This document shows positions 41,863 through 51,730 of a stretch of DNA of 64,000 bases, piece after piece. Position 1 is the first letter of the stretch. Each line of letters opens with the position of its first letter. Under the pieces are notes generated by a model. That model was not told the DNA's origin. It did not search any database and was given only the letters and a program-made list of their open reading frames with translations. Both the position numbers and the translations under genes were made by a program. Source of the DNA: Hyphomonas sp. (GTDB taxonomy: Bacteria; Pseudomonadota; Alphaproteobacteria; Caulobacterales; Hyphomonadaceae); NCBI RefSeq assembly GCF_017792385.1, contig NZ_CP051230.1:3658001-3722000 (forward strand). The letters are read 5' to 3'.

Positions 41863-43809
41863 TCAGCGGTTCTGGCGGTTCTCGATCAAGTCATTGACCA
41901 CTTCCGGCTCGGCCAATGTGGAAGTGTCGCCAAGATTCGAATACTCGTTTTCGGCGATCTTGCGCAAGATCCGGCGCATGATCTTGCCGGACCGCGTCTT
42001 GGGCAGGCCGGGGGCAATCTGGATCAGGTCCGGGCTGGCAATCGGCCCGATCTCCTGACGCACGTGCTGGACAAGGTTCTTGACCAGAGCGTCATCCACA
42101 TCGACTCCCTGACGCAGAGTGACATAGGCATAGATGCCCTGCCCTTTCACATCATGCGGATAGCCGACCACGGCCGCTTCGGCGACGGCGTCATGACTGA
42201 CCAGGGCGCTCTCGACCTCTGCCGTCCCCATGCGGTGACCGGAGACGTTGATCACGTCATCCACCCGGCCGGTGATCCAGTAAAATCCGTCCTCGTCGCG
42301 GCGGCAGCCGTCGCCGGTAAAGTAGTTGCCCGGATAGGCCGTGAAATAGGTCTCGACGAAGCGCTGATGGTCGCCATACACCGTCCGCATCTGGCCGGGC
42401 CAGCTGTCGGTGATCAGCAAATTGCCTTCGGTCGCCCCATCCAGTTCATTGCCGTCGGCATCCACCAGGACCGGCTTGATGCCGAAGAAGGGATGGCTTC
42501 CCGCGCCCGGCTTCATTTCCGTGGTGCCCGGCAGGGGCACGATCATTGTGCCCCCGGTCTCAGTCTGCCACCAGGTGTCGACAATGGGACACCGGCCTTC
42601 GCCGACGACGTGGAAATACCATTCCCAGGCCTCCGGATTGATCGGTTCTCCCACCGTGCCGAGCAGCCGGATCGACTTGCGGGATGCCTGATTGACCGGC
42701 CCCTCACCTTCCCGCATCAGCGCCCGGATCGCGGTGGGCGCCGTGTAGAAGATGGTCACCAGGTGTTCGTCGCACACTTTCCAGAAACGCGAGGCATCCG
42801 GATAGGTCGGAACGCCCTCGAACATGAGGCTGGTGGCGCCATTCGCCAAAGGTCCGTACACGATATATGTATGCCCGGTGACCCAGCCGACATCTGCCGA
42901 GCACCAGAACACATCATCATCTTTCAGGTCGAAGACATATTCGTGCGTCATGGACGCCCAGACGAGATACCCGCCGGTCGTGTGCAGCACGCCTTTCGGC
43001 TTGCCGGTCGACCCGGACGTGTAAAGGATGAACAGCGGATCCTCGGCATTCATTGGCTCGGGCGGGCAGTCGGCGGAAATACCTTCGGCCGCCTCATGCA
43101 GCCAGTGGTCCCGGCCGTCCTGCATGGAGATGTCCGCACCGGTACGCTTCACCACCAGCATCTTTTCAACCATGCCGCCGGCAATGTCAGCTGCTCTGTC
43201 TGCATTCACCTTCAAGGGCACTTTCCGGCCACCGCGAACACCCTCGTCTGCCGTGATGAGGAATTTCGACTCGCAATCGGTGATACGTCCGGCAAGGGCT
43301 TCCGGGCTGAACCCGCCAAACACGACCGAATGCACCGCCCCGATCCGCGCGCAGGCCAGCATCGCATAGGCGGCTTCCAGGATCATCGGCATGTAGATGG
43401 TGACCCGGTCCCCCTTCTTTACGCCCAGCTGTTTGAGGACATTGGCGAACTTGCACACGGCCGTGTGCAATTCACGATAGGTCAGCTTGTGCGACTGGCC
43501 GGGTTCGTCACCTTCCCAGATCAGGGCCACCTTGTCGCCGCGCGACTCCAGGTGACGGTCAATGCAATTGGCAGAAACATTGAGGACGCCATCGGAATAC
43601 CATTTGACGTGCAGGTCCCCGGTTTCCCAGGACACGTCCTTCACCACTGTATAGGGGGTGATCCAGTCCAGCCGCTGTCCCTGCTCGCCCCAGAACGCTT
43701 CAGGGTCTGCGATCGAGGCCGCATACATTTCACGATATTTTTCCGGGGTGAGATTCGCCTTCGCCGCAAAATCCGCCGGAACCGGATAGGTCTTGGCTGT
43801 CTCGGTCAT
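41863..43809 (-). CDS. acs: acetyl-CoA synthetase
   Basis: AMP-forming acetate-CoA ligase (648 aa). Motifs are the adenylate loop YTSGSTGKPKG, WWQTETGGTMI, YFTGDGCRRDEDG, the hinge WITGRVDD and the acetylation site PKTRSGKIMRRILR, whose lysine is a usual regulatory target. ATG 43809 (MTETAKTYP) has GGAGAG eight bases before it. The gene follows the porin gene after 36 bases with no terminator or motif between, so the two are probably cotranscribed from the promoter that carries the CrbR-like box. Confidence 0.96.
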   Translation of the reverse strand: MTETAKTYPVPADFAAKANLTPEKYREMYAASIADPEAFWGEQGQRLDWITPYTVVKDVSWETGDLHVKWYSDGVLNVSANCIDRHLESRGDKVALIWEGDEPGQSHKLTYRELHTAVCKFANVLKQLGVKKGDRVTIYMPMILEAAYAMLACARIGAVHSVVFGGFSPEALAGRITDCESKFLITADEGVRGGRKVPLKVNADRAADIAGGMVEKMLVVKRTGADISMQDGRDHWLHEAAEGISADCPPEPMNAEDPLFILYTSGSTGKPKGVLHTTGGYLVWASMTHEYVFDLKDDDVFWCSADVGWVTGHTYIVYGPLANGATSLMFEGVPTYPDASRFWKVCDEHLVTIFYTAPTAIRALMREGEGPVNQASRKSIRLLGTVGEPINPEAWEWYFHVVGEGRCPIVDTWWQTETGGTMIVPLPGTTEMKPGAGSHPFFGIKPVLVDADGNELDGATEGNLLITDSWPGQMRTVYGDHQRFVETYFTAYPGNYFTGDGCRRDEDGFYWITGRVDDVINVSGHRMGTAEVESALVSHDAVAEAAVVGYPHDVKGQGIYAYVTLRQGVDVDDALVKNLVQHVRQEIGPIASPDLIQIAPGLPKTRSGKIMRRILRKIAENEYSNLGDTSTLAEPEVVNDLIENRQNR

Positions 43810-43845
43810 CAATGACTCTCCATCTGGCATGTTTCCGTCCTCATT

Positions 43846-45135
43846 TCAGAATGCATACTTTGTCGAGAAGGTGAACCGGGTGATCGAGCCATCAGCTCCA
43901 CTTTCGATCTCGCGGATGCCATGCATCAACTCGGTCCCCAGCGTCACATTCGGCGCAACGTCCCACAGAATGGCCCCGAACACCGACTGGACCGACGAGG
44001 TCACCGTGTCGGGGAGGTAATCCGGATTATCGATGAAGAGGCCGGAATAGCCGCCGCTGAAACGCGCGGTTTCCCCGAAGGGATGTCGCCAGGCAATCAA
44101 ACCGCCATAGGACGGCACGGCTTCCAGATCCCCGTTCGGGTCAAGCGCTGTCGACCGGCTGGCAGCAAGGCCGACATAGCGTCCAATGCCCTCACCCCCC
44201 ACCAGATTGAAGCGGACATCGTCCTTTTCACCGACATTCAATCGGCCTGAAACGCTGAGGCCATATCCGAACGCCTCGTCTTCGGCGGTGCCGAAATCGG
44301 CGCGCAGTTGGCGCGCGATGCCCGCAATCGAGACATTGCCGAACTCGCCGCTCATATTGTAGCGGGCCACAACGTCCGGAATGATGTTTTCGTCGCGTGA
44401 TCCCGAGTTCAGGGTCGTCGTGTTCGGGTTCTCGACCGCAAACATCCAGTTGCCATGCGTGTAGCGTATCTGCGGCTGGCGCACGAACACCATGCCGTCG
44501 GACAGGATCAGGAAGCTGGCGCTTTCGGGAATGGCAGACGTGTTCTGGAAGGTCGACCATTCCTGCCCGACCAGCCAGTTTCCGTACTTCATGAAGGCCC
44601 GGCGCAGGCGTGGCGAATAGGAATTCGAGACCAGTTCATTGCCCTGGCCCGAGCCAAGGAAGTCCATCTCTATATGCGCGCTCAGCGTCTTGTCGCCGAC
44701 CGGCCGCGAGGCGGCCAGGAAGAAGCGGGAGGACTCGGCCGTGAAGTCCGTGAACGTCATGCTGTCCCCGCCGATGGGCGTGGCGCCGGGGATGTAGAAG
44801 TCCCGCGCAATCGAACTGCCGGCGATGGCACCATCACTCAGTGAGGTGACATGCACGTCCGCATCCACAAAGCCGCCGAATTTCAGGGTCGTGTCACCAA
44901 CCCTGAACCCATCTGCCGGAGGAGGAGGCGCGGCCTCTGGCTGGGCGGCGGCCGGCTGGATGCGGACGATCTCTTCCTGTTCAGCGCGCGTAGCGGCCAA
45001 TTCGGACTTCAGGTCGGAGACCATGGCCTCGAGCGCAGCAATGCGTGCCTCGAGATCGTCCGTTTCCGCAACTGCACCGAGGCTGATCGTAAGTGCCGCC
45101 GAAGACAACAGCAGGGCCTTGAAAGTACGAGACAT
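43846..45135 (-). CDS. DcaP-like trimeric outer-membrane porin
   Basis: Outer-membrane channel (429 aa). A signal peptide (residues 1-23, ending GAVAE) is followed by a coiled-coil segment (DDLEARIAALEAMVSDLKSEL), a Pro/Ala linker, and a 16-stranded barrel beginning LKFGGFVDADVHV. Other barrel pieces are AHIEMDFLG, RRAFMKYGNWLVGQEWSTF and the C-terminal ITRFTFSTKYAF, ending in Phe as porins do. DcaP relatives pass dicarboxylates; location before acs suggests a role in small-acid uptake. ATG 45135 follows a GGAGG site. Confidence 0.88.
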   Translation of the reverse strand: MSRTFKALLLSSAALTISLGAVAETDDLEARIAALEAMVSDLKSELAATRAEQEEIVRIQPAAAQPEAAPPPPADGFRVGDTTLKFGGFVDADVHVTSLSDGAIAGSSIARDFYIPGATPIGGDSMTFTDFTAESSRFFLAASRPVGDKTLSAHIEMDFLGSGQGNELVSNSYSPRLRRAFMKYGNWLVGQEWSTFQNTSAIPESASFLILSDGMVFVRQPQIRYTHGNWMFAVENPNTTTLNSGSRDENIIPDVVARYNMSGEFGNVSIAGIARQLRADFGTAEDEAFGYGLSVSGRLNVGEKDDVRFNLVGGEGIGRYVGLAASRSTALDPNGDLEAVPSYGGLIAWRHPFGETARFSGGYSGLFIDNPDYLPDTVTSSVQSVFGAILWDVAPNVTLGTELMHGIREIESGADGSITRFTFSTKYAF

Positions 45136-45209
45136 GCATTCCTCCCTCATTTTCGATTATGTGAGGAAGTATCCGCCGCATCCGGCCAGGCCGCCATTAG
45201 CCATTGGTG

Positions 45210-45227
45210 CTACGACAAAAGTCGTAG
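45210..45227. promoter_or_regulatory. predicted CrbR box, porin-acs / crbR
   Basis: Perfect inverted repeat CTACGAC-AAAA-GTCGTAG lies 75 bases before the porin start and about 90 bases before crbR. Read on the minus strand it contains ACTTTTGTCGTAG, matching the motif ACTTTGGTC(G/T)(A/T)AGG found upstream of the other acetate genes. Confidence 0.6.
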
Positions 45228-45315
45228 TGCGCTGCGGTCCGATCCATGGCATATTGGCCGGGTTCTGGTTACATCCACAGACTGCAAAAGCGGCACGGAT
45301 TCGGGGAGGAATAAG

Positions 45316-45951
45316 GTGACACAGGCACCGCGCGTGCTGATCGTGGATGACCATCCATTGTTTCGCGACGCGCTGGAAACCGCACTCGTATGCGCCTATC
45401 CCGCCGGCGCAACGGCTTTGCATGCGTCAAGCCTTTCCGATGCCCTGAACGGCCTGCAGTCCGATACTGTGGATCTGGTCCTGCTGGACCTCAATCTCGG
45501 CGATTCAGCAGAATTCGAGGGTCTTACCCGGCTGAAGGCCGCAAAGCCGGATTGCCCCATCGTCGTCGTGTCGGCAACGGAAACACCGCAGGCCTTCGAA
45601 ACGGCCCGGACGCTCGGCGCTGCAGGATACCTTCCCAAGAGCATGTCGCTTGACGATCTGTCCGCCGCGCTCGCCACGACACTGGATGGCGGCCATTGGT
45701 TCCCGGAATGTGTCGGCAAGGCGCTGCCGTCCAACAGCGCCGCCGAACGGATCGCCAGTCTCACTCCCGCCCAGCGGCGCGTGCTTGCCGGTTTGTCCGA
45801 CGGCCTTCTCAACAAGCAGATCGCCTTCGAGATGGATATTTCGGTGGCAACAGTGAAGGCGCACATGACGGCGATCTTCCGCAAGCTCGGGGCGAACAAT
45901 CGCACACAGGCCCTGCTCGTCTATCAGGAAGCAACGTCGCTCGCCGACTGA
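45316..45951 (+). CDS. crbR: CrbR-like response regulator
   Basis: NarL/LuxR-class response regulator (211 aa). The receiver has VLIVDDHPLFRDAL and phosphorylation Asp in LVLLDLNLGD, with KS in YLPKSMSLDD. The helix-turn-helix is LTPAQRRVLAGLSDGLLNKQIAFEMDISVATVKAHM. The start is GTG with GGGGAGGA upstream. It lies between the porin-acs operon and a symporter-histidine kinase, the layout of the CrbS-CrbR acetate switch known in Vibrio and Pseudomonas. Its end overlaps that kinase gene by 28 bases, tail to tail. Confidence 0.88.
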   Translation: MTQAPRVLIVDDHPLFRDALETALVCAYPAGATALHASSLSDALNGLQSDTVDLVLLDLNLGDSAEFEGLTRLKAAKPDCPIVVVSATETPQAFETARTLGAAGYLPKSMSLDDLSAALATTLDGGHWFPECVGKALPSNSAAERIASLTPAQRRVLAGLSDGLLNKQIAFEMDISVATVKAHMTAIFRKLGANNRTQALLVYQEATSLAD

Positions 45952-48900
45952 GCCATCTCTTGCGCACTCCCGGCCATCGCACATGCCTTCAGGAATTGAC
46001 GAATATCCGACGGATTGCTCGGCTTGTGCAGGATGGTCACGCCGGCGGTCCTGGCCGGCGACAAGTCCTCAGCCGATGTGGCAGCGGTCAGCAACAATAC
46101 ATTGCCGTCATGGGTCAGGCGCTTGCGAAGCGTCAGGAGCAGGTCCAGTCCGTTCTGCCCTTCGCCGAGATTGAGATCTGCGATCACGGCGTCAAACTGT
46201 GCAGAGCGCATCGCGGCCAGAGCCTCGTTCGGGGTTCTCACACAATGCGCCCGACACCCCCATCCTTCCAGCAACCGGCTCATCCCGTCCACAATGGCCG
46301 GCTCGTCATCCACGAACAGGACACGCAGGCCCACCAGGTCCCGGTCTTCCGGCTCCAACGGTATCGGTGGCTTCGGGCGCGGGCGTTGATGGAGTTCCGC
46401 CATGGGTAAGGTGACGGAAAACACGCTGCCCCGACCGGGTGTGGACCGCACGTCAATGGCCGCCCCCATCAACCCGGCCAGACGCCGCACGACTGACAGG
46501 CCCAGCCCTGCCCCGCGAATGCCGGCATTGTCGGAATCCGCATATCGCCGGAACTCCTCGAAGATCAGTTCCAGACGGTCTGCCGGTATGCCGGGGCCTG
46601 TATCGTGCACCTCGATCCTGACGGCATCCCCGCGCCGCCGCGCTCCGACAAGGACCCCGCCGGACTGCGTGTATCGGCGGGCATTGGAAATGAAGTTGCG
46701 CAGGATGCTCTTCAGGAAATCCGGGTCTGCGTAAACGGCAAGCCGTGTCGGCGCGAGCCTCAGCGCCAATCCCGCAGCCTGGGACATCGGAAGGGCTTCA
46801 TCGACCAGGTCTTCCAGCAATGGTCCAAGCGGCAGACGCACGGGAACCGCTTCGACCTGGCTGTGATCGAGACGGGAGATGTCCAGCAATCCCTTGAGCA
46901 GTTCATCTGCAGACTGAATGGATCGGTCGGCCCGCGCGGCCAGGTCACTTTCGGCATCTCTGCTCATCAGAGAGCCAAGATAAAGACGCGCGGCATTCAG
47001 CGGCTGCAACAAGTCATGACTGGCTGCCGCGAGAAAGCGCGTCTTGGAGGCGTTGGCACCTTCAGCTTCCTTGCGGGCAAGGGTGAGATCATCAGCCATC
47101 TGCTCAAGCTCTCTGGTTCGCGTCTTGACGCGGCTTTCGAGCAATTCATTGGCCTCGACGAGGGCACGCTCCCGCAATTTGTCGTCCGTGATATCGGCAA
47201 ATGTGGTGACATAGCCACCGCCCGGCATGGGATTGCCACTGATGCGCAGGAACCGCCCGTCCGGGTTTCGGCGTTCATATGTGTAAGGACTTCCCGACCG
47301 CATATGACCGACGCGCCGGCGCGCTTCCTCAACCGGATCTCCATCGATCCAGCCGGTGCGGATATTGTGCTCGATCAGATCGGCCACAGGCACACCGACG
47401 CCGACCATTTCCGCCGGATAGTCGAATAATTCCACATAGGCCGTGTTCCACGCCACAAGCCTCTGATCGGAATCCACCACGCTGATCCCCTGCGGGATGT
47501 TTTCAAGCATGGATTGCAGCATGTGCCGCTCGAACCGGGCGGCCTGGGTCTTGTGATCCAGCATGGACAGAACGTCTGGCAGGGCCACATCGCTGCCGCC
47601 AATGGCCGAGGACAGCACGACCCTCGCCGAGGAGGATCCGAGGGCACTGGCCAGCAATTTTTCCGTGCGCTGAACCAGCCGCCAGTCTGCGGGCGCATCA
47701 CCGGTCGCGACAATGCCGGTTTCCGCCTCGAACTGATGAAACGCATGATCAACCGCTTCCGGTGTGAGAAAGCGCGACGCCAGGGTCTTCAGTCCATTGG
47801 GCGACACCTGGAAGGCATGGCTGTCCACGGCGCCTTCCGCGATCTCGATCACTTCATCGCCGCTGACAAAGGCGGATGCCTGCACACGGTCCCGCAACCG
47901 CTCCCGCGTCCGCACCGAAAAGATCACGAACAGCGCCAGATTGGTTCCAAGGCTCCACAGGACGCCATGTGTCAGGCTGTCCTCTATCCGCAGGCCGAAC
48001 AGCGCGTGCGGATCCAGGATTGTCGGCACAAGCGCGGCCATTGCCTCATAGCCGAAAATTGCAGGCAGGAAGAGCGTATAGACCCAGAGCCCCATGCCGG
48101 CGATCAGGCCCGCCAGCACGCCGGAACGGCGCCCCCCGCGCCAGGTAACCGCCCCAATCAGCGCCGGGGAAAATTGTGCTGCCGCAGCGAAGGACAACAG
48201 GCCGATCTGGGCCAGCGCCCCCGTTCCGGCTTCCCGGTAATAGGCATAGGCCAGCAGCAGCAGGACCACGATGACGATGCGGCGGGCCGACACGATGCGC
48301 GAGCCGGCATCGCCGCTGAGACTGGCAAACCGTCCCGATTGCATGATGGCCGGCACCACCAGATCATTCGTGACCATGGTGGACAACGCAACCGTCGAGA
48401 TGATCACCATGCCGGTCGCCGCTGAAAATCCGCCCAGGAAAACGAGCGTCGCCAGAAGCCCGTTCCCCTGTTCCAGAGGTAGGTCGAGAACGAACAGGTC
48501 CGGCTGCGCAGCGGCACCGAACAGGCTGAGGCCAGCCATTGTGATGGGAACCACAACCAGGCTCGTCAGCAGCATGTAGAGGGGAAATACCCATCTGGCC
48601 GTATCGAGATCCTTCTGCGCCTGACGCTCGATCATGGCGACATGAAACTGGCGGGGCAGACAGATGATGGCCGCCGCCGACAACAGGGTCATGGTCAGGA
48701 AGCGTTCCGAAATGGAAAAGTGCTCGAAAGGCCGGGTGGCCACGCCGCCTTCCGGCACGCCGCCCTGCGCCAGGAGAAAGACGGACAGGACCGCAACGGC
48801 CACAAGCGCAGCCAGCTTCAGCACGGCTTCCAGTGCCAGGACACGCATGAGCCCGGAATTATGCCGTGTGGCATCCGATTGTCGTGTGCCGAACAGAATG

Positions 48901-49418
48901 GCGAAAATCGCGAGCGCAATGGCCGTCAGAAGAACCGTTTCATTGGCCGGCGTGCTGATCGTGCCGTCGGCGCCATAGGCAAGCGCCTGAAAGCTCATTC
49001 CGATGGATTTCAGCTGCAGCGCGATATAGGGCAGACTTCCTGCCACGGCGGCGAGCGTCGCGGCAGCAGCGACCGCGCGGCTCTTTCCGTACCGGGCCGA
49101 CAGGAAATCGGACAGGGAGGATATGCCTTCGCGCTGTGTGACATCTCCGATCCGCCGCACAATGCCGGGAAACGCCACAAAGACGAGCGTCGGGCCAAGA
49201 TAGATGGTCAGATAGTCCCATCCGCTTTGCGCCGCAGTGCCAACCGCGCCGAAATACGTCCAGGAGGTACAGTAGACGGCCAATGCCAGCGCATAGACGA
49301 GCGGATGCTGGACAAAGCCCGGCCGCGTGGCTTGCCGGTCGCCCTGCCAGGCGATCAGGAACAATCCAAGCATGTAGAGCGTCGTTGCGCCCAGGATCAG
49401 CCAGACCGGCATGAACAC
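45924..49418 (-). CDS. crbS: CrbS-like symporter-sensor hybrid histidine kinase
   Basis: A 1164-residue protein joining an SLC5 sodium/solute symporter domain (residues ~1-500, about 13 helices, VYCTSWTYFGAVG near the start) to a PAS domain (~635-745: LENIPQGISVVDSDQRLVAW), a kinase and a receiver. The H box is FLAAASHDLLQPLNAARLYL, followed by NFISNARRYTQSGG, DTGPGIP and GAGLGLSVV. The C-terminal receiver has LFVDDEPAIVDG and Asp in VIADLNLGE. It probably senses acetate or its transport and signals to CrbR. The actP terminator separates it from the upstream gene, so it has its own promoter. Confidence 0.9.
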   Translation of the reverse strand: MFMPVWLILGATTLYMLGLFLIAWQGDRQATRPGFVQHPLVYALALAVYCTSWTYFGAVGTAAQSGWDYLTIYLGPTLVFVAFPGIVRRIGDVTQREGISSLSDFLSARYGKSRAVAAAATLAAVAGSLPYIALQLKSIGMSFQALAYGADGTISTPANETVLLTAIALAIFAILFGTRQSDATRHNSGLMRVLALEAVLKLAALVAVAVLSVFLLAQGGVPEGGVATRPFEHFSISERFLTMTLLSAAAIICLPRQFHVAMIERQAQKDLDTARWVFPLYMLLTSLVVVPITMAGLSLFGAAAQPDLFVLDLPLEQGNGLLATLVFLGGFSAATGMVIISTVALSTMVTNDLVVPAIMQSGRFASLSGDAGSRIVSARRIVIVVLLLLAYAYYREAGTGALAQIGLLSFAAAAQFSPALIGAVTWRGGRRSGVLAGLIAGMGLWVYTLFLPAIFGYEAMAALVPTILDPHALFGLRIEDSLTHGVLWSLGTNLALFVIFSVRTRERLRDRVQASAFVSGDEVIEIAEGAVDSHAFQVSPNGLKTLASRFLTPEAVDHAFHQFEAETGIVATGDAPADWRLVQRTEKLLASALGSSSARVVLSSAIGGSDVALPDVLSMLDHKTQAARFERHMLQSMLENIPQGISVVDSDQRLVAWNTAYVELFDYPAEMVGVGVPVADLIEHNIRTGWIDGDPVEEARRRVGHMRSGSPYTYERRNPDGRFLRISGNPMPGGGYVTTFADITDDKLRERALVEANELLESRVKTRTRELEQMADDLTLARKEAEGANASKTRFLAAASHDLLQPLNAARLYLGSLMSRDAESDLAARADRSIQSADELLKGLLDISRLDHSQVEAVPVRLPLGPLLEDLVDEALPMSQAAGLALRLAPTRLAVYADPDFLKSILRNFISNARRYTQSGGVLVGARRRGDAVRIEVHDTGPGIPADRLELIFEEFRRYADSDNAGIRGAGLGLSVVRRLAGLMGAAIDVRSTPGRGSVFSVTLPMAELHQRPRPKPPIPLEPEDRDLVGLRVLFVDDEPAIVDGMSRLLEGWGCRAHCVRTPNEALAAMRSAQFDAVIADLNLGEGQNGLDLLLTLRKRLTHDGNVLLLTAATSAEDLSPARTAGVTILHKPSNPSDIRQFLKACAMAGSAQEMAQSASDVAS

Positions 49419-49470
49419 CTCTCTATGCGTCTTCCCCCAGCATACACGTCCTGACGCCCCGGCAAATGCG

Positions 49471-49485
49471 CCCTTTGTCTAAAGC
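49471..49485 (+). promoter_or_regulatory. predicted CrbR box, crbS
   Basis: CCCTTTGTCTAAAGC, 52 bases before the crbS start, matches the box at 51,687 at 11 of 15 positions, including the GTCTAA core. It is the weakest of the four copies. Confidence 0.45.
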
Positions 49486-49501
49486 CTCCGCTGCGGGCAT
49501 G

Positions 49502-49536
49502 AAAAAGCGGGCGGCCCGGAGAGGGAGGCCGCCCGC
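49502..49536 (-). terminator. rho-independent terminator of actP
   Basis: On the minus strand a perfect ten-pair stem, GCGGGCGGCC / GGCCGCCCGC (49536-49527 and 49516-49507), with a ten-base loop is followed by five T residues (49506-49502). It starts 24 bases after the actP stop. Confidence 0.9.
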
Positions 49537-49559
49537 AGCAATCACCGGGAAGTGGCGCG

Positions 49560-51335
49560 CTACTCTGCCGGGATCGGCGCCATGTCCTGATCGGCGATGC
49601 CATGCGGCGAGCGCTGTCCGGGAACACGGATGTCCTCGACCAGGTCCTGGATGTCCTGCGGTGGCGGGGCCGTGACAAGGGCCACCACGATCCCCACAGC
49701 CAGGGACAGGAACATGAACAGGAAGCCGATGCCTTCAGGCGACACGCCGAACCACCAGTTCGCAGGATCGGTATCCACGAACTTGAAGTAGTAGATGTAG
49801 CTGAAAGTCGAGACGAGACCGGTCAACATGGACGCAATCGCGCCTTCCCGGTTCATCCGTTTCCAGAAGATGCCCAGAACGATCACGGGGAACAGCGACG
49901 CCGCCGCCAGACCAAAGGCAAAGGCCACGACCTGTGCCACGAAGCCGAGCTTGGCGGTGTTCATCCCCATGATCCCGGCCAGGATCACAGCTCCGGCGGC
50001 CGAGGCCCGGGCGACTCGCAATTCGTCCTTGTCGGACATGCCGGTAAAGAAGGTTCGCCGGCAGAGGTCGTGAGAGATGGAAGACGAGATCACCATCAGC
50101 AAACCCGCCGCTGTGGAAAGCGCAGCCGCGAGCCCGCCTGCCACCACAAGCCCGATCACCCAGGCCGGCAGATTGGCAATCGACGGATTGGCCATCACGA
50201 AGATGTCCCGGTCCAGCTTGGTGACTTCATTCTCGTCACCAGCACGATACTGGATGATGCCGTCGCCATTCTTGTCCTCGACGCCAAGCAGGCCGGTCTT
50301 CTCCCAGTCCTTGAACCATTTGGGAGTCGGCTTGCCACCTGCAGCAAGGATCGCCGCAGCCTCGGCATCATAGTCCGCATCGTCTGCGATATAGGTCGAC
50401 TCGTTCACCGTATCGATGAAGTTCAGTCGGGCGAAGGAGGCCACCGCGGGTGCCGTTGTGTAGAGCAATGCGATGAAGACCAGCGCCCAGCCCGCCGACA
50501 CACGGGCGGCGCCCGGGCTCGACACGGTGAAGAAGCGGATGATCACGTGCGGCAGCCCTGCCGTACCGAACATCAGCGCACCGGTGATCGCGAACACGTC
50601 AAACATGGACTTGTTGGTCTGTGTGTATTCCAGGAAGCCCAGATCCTGCACGACCGTGTTCAGCTTTTCGAGCATTGCCACATCCTCGCCGCGCACATTC
50701 GAGATGAAGCCGAGCTGCGGGATCGGATTTCCGGTAATGATCAGTGAAATGAAGATTGCCGGAACGGTGTAGGCAAAGATCAGCACGCAATACTGCGCCA
50801 CCTGGGTGTAGGTGATGCCCTTCATGCCGCCCAGGACCGCATAGACGAAGACGATCCCCATGCCCACCATGATGCCCGTATTGAACTCGACGCCCAGAAA
50901 GCCGGAGAAGGCCACGCCGACGCCCTTCATCTGGCCGGCGATATAGGTAAACGAGACAAACAGGGCGCAGATCACGGCAATCAGGCGGGCCGTGGTCGAA
51001 TAGTACCGGTCGCCTACGAAATCCGGCACCGTAAACTTGCCGAATTCCCGCAGGAATGGTGCCAGCAGAAGCGCAAGCAGCACATAGCCGCCGGTCCAGC
51101 CCATGAGATAGACCGAGCCGCCATAGCCCAAGAACGCAATCAGACCTGCCATCGACAGAAACGACGCCGCCGACATCCAGTCCGCTGCCGTGGCCATGCC
51201 GTTGACCGTGGGGTGCACATCATGGCCGGCCACATAGAAATCATCCGTAGACGAGGCCCGCGCCCAGAGCGCAATCGCGATATAGGTGCCGAACGTGCCG
51301 ACGACCCAGAAATATGTCCAGAATTCCTGTCCCAT
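49560..51335 (-). CDS. actP: sodium/acetate-type symporter, large subunit (VC_2705 family)
   Basis: SLC5 symporter (591 aa) with about 13 membrane helices; probably takes up acetate or similar monocarboxylates. Family stretches are FYVAGHDVHPTVNGMATAADWMSAASFLSMAG, GDRYYSTTARL and AGGLAAALSTAAGLLMVISSSISHDL (sodium site region). A periplasmic loop at about residues 355-385 contains EDKNGDGIIQYRAGDE, an EF-hand-like acidic loop. The gene starts four bases after the DUF4212 stop, and that small subunit is its usual partner. Confidence 0.9.
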   Translation of the reverse strand: MGQEFWTYFWVVGTFGTYIAIALWARASSTDDFYVAGHDVHPTVNGMATAADWMSAASFLSMAGLIAFLGYGGSVYLMGWTGGYVLLALLLAPFLREFGKFTVPDFVGDRYYSTTARLIAVICALFVSFTYIAGQMKGVGVAFSGFLGVEFNTGIMVGMGIVFVYAVLGGMKGITYTQVAQYCVLIFAYTVPAIFISLIITGNPIPQLGFISNVRGEDVAMLEKLNTVVQDLGFLEYTQTNKSMFDVFAITGALMFGTAGLPHVIIRFFTVSSPGAARVSAGWALVFIALLYTTAPAVASFARLNFIDTVNESTYIADDADYDAEAAAILAAGGKPTPKWFKDWEKTGLLGVEDKNGDGIIQYRAGDENEVTKLDRDIFVMANPSIANLPAWVIGLVVAGGLAAALSTAAGLLMVISSSISHDLCRRTFFTGMSDKDELRVARASAAGAVILAGIMGMNTAKLGFVAQVVAFAFGLAAASLFPVIVLGIFWKRMNREGAIASMLTGLVSTFSYIYYFKFVDTDPANWWFGVSPEGIGFLFMFLSLAVGIVVALVTAPPPQDIQDLVEDIRVPGQRSPHGIADQDMAPIPAE

Positions 51336-51339
51336 CGTC

Positions 51340-51606
51340 TCAGGCCTCCACGCCGTATTTCTTCTCGAGACGATTCATGGCGCGGCAGTAGTAGAAGATC
51401 AGTCCGACGAAGACATAGATCGATCCATTCTGCGCAAACCAGAAGCCGAGCGGCGCACCGCCAATCGAGAGATTGTCCAGCAGGTCGCGGAACAGGATGC
51501 CCGCCCCGTATGACACTGCAAACCAGATGACGAGCAGGCTCAGAGTCAAGCGGATCACGTCTCGCCAATACCCTTTCGCATCAATTTCCTTGCTTGGTTC
51601 CGACAC
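51340..51606 (-). CDS. DUF4212 symporter small subunit
   Basis: Small membrane protein (88 aa) with two helices, typical of DUF4212: KGYWRDVIRLTLSLLVIWFAVSYGAGILF and APLGFWFAQNGSIYVFVGLIFYYCRAM. It pairs with VC_2705-type symporters such as the next gene. GTG 51606 is the likely start because GGGAGG lies seven to twelve bases upstream; no ATG fits. A structured leader with arms TTCCGC / GCGGAA (51640-51645, 51669-51674) lies upstream. Confidence 0.88.
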   Translation of the reverse strand: MSEPSKEIDAKGYWRDVIRLTLSLLVIWFAVSYGAGILFRDLLDNLSIGGAPLGFWFAQNGSIYVFVGLIFYYCRAMNRLEKKYGVEA

Positions 51607-51686
51607 TTTTTCCTCCCTGACATTTTTGTCTGTGCGGGGTTCCGCAGCTTGCAGGCTGCCGGAAGCAGGCGGAATGGAAAAGATGA

Positions 51687-51703
51687 ACTTTGGTCTAAGG
51701 CGG
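51687..51703 (+). promoter_or_regulatory. predicted CrbR box, DUF4212-actP
   Basis: ACTTTGGTCTAAGGCGG lies 80 bases before the DUF4212 start. It is nearly identical to the box at 51,999-52,015 (15 of 17). Confidence 0.6.
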
Positions 51704-51730
51704 ACATGCGCAGGGACTGGCGCAAAGGTC

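Noticed and set aside
41593..43815. 740-codon open frame on the plus strand
   Set aside because: It runs opposite acs, whose motifs are complete. The translation has no domain and has the composition typical of GC-rich antisense frames.
45316..45951. Longer upstream start for the CrbR-like protein
   Set aside because: Upstream codons overlap the porin gene region and lack receiver homology. GTG 45316 has a strong ribosome site and starts the receiver correctly.
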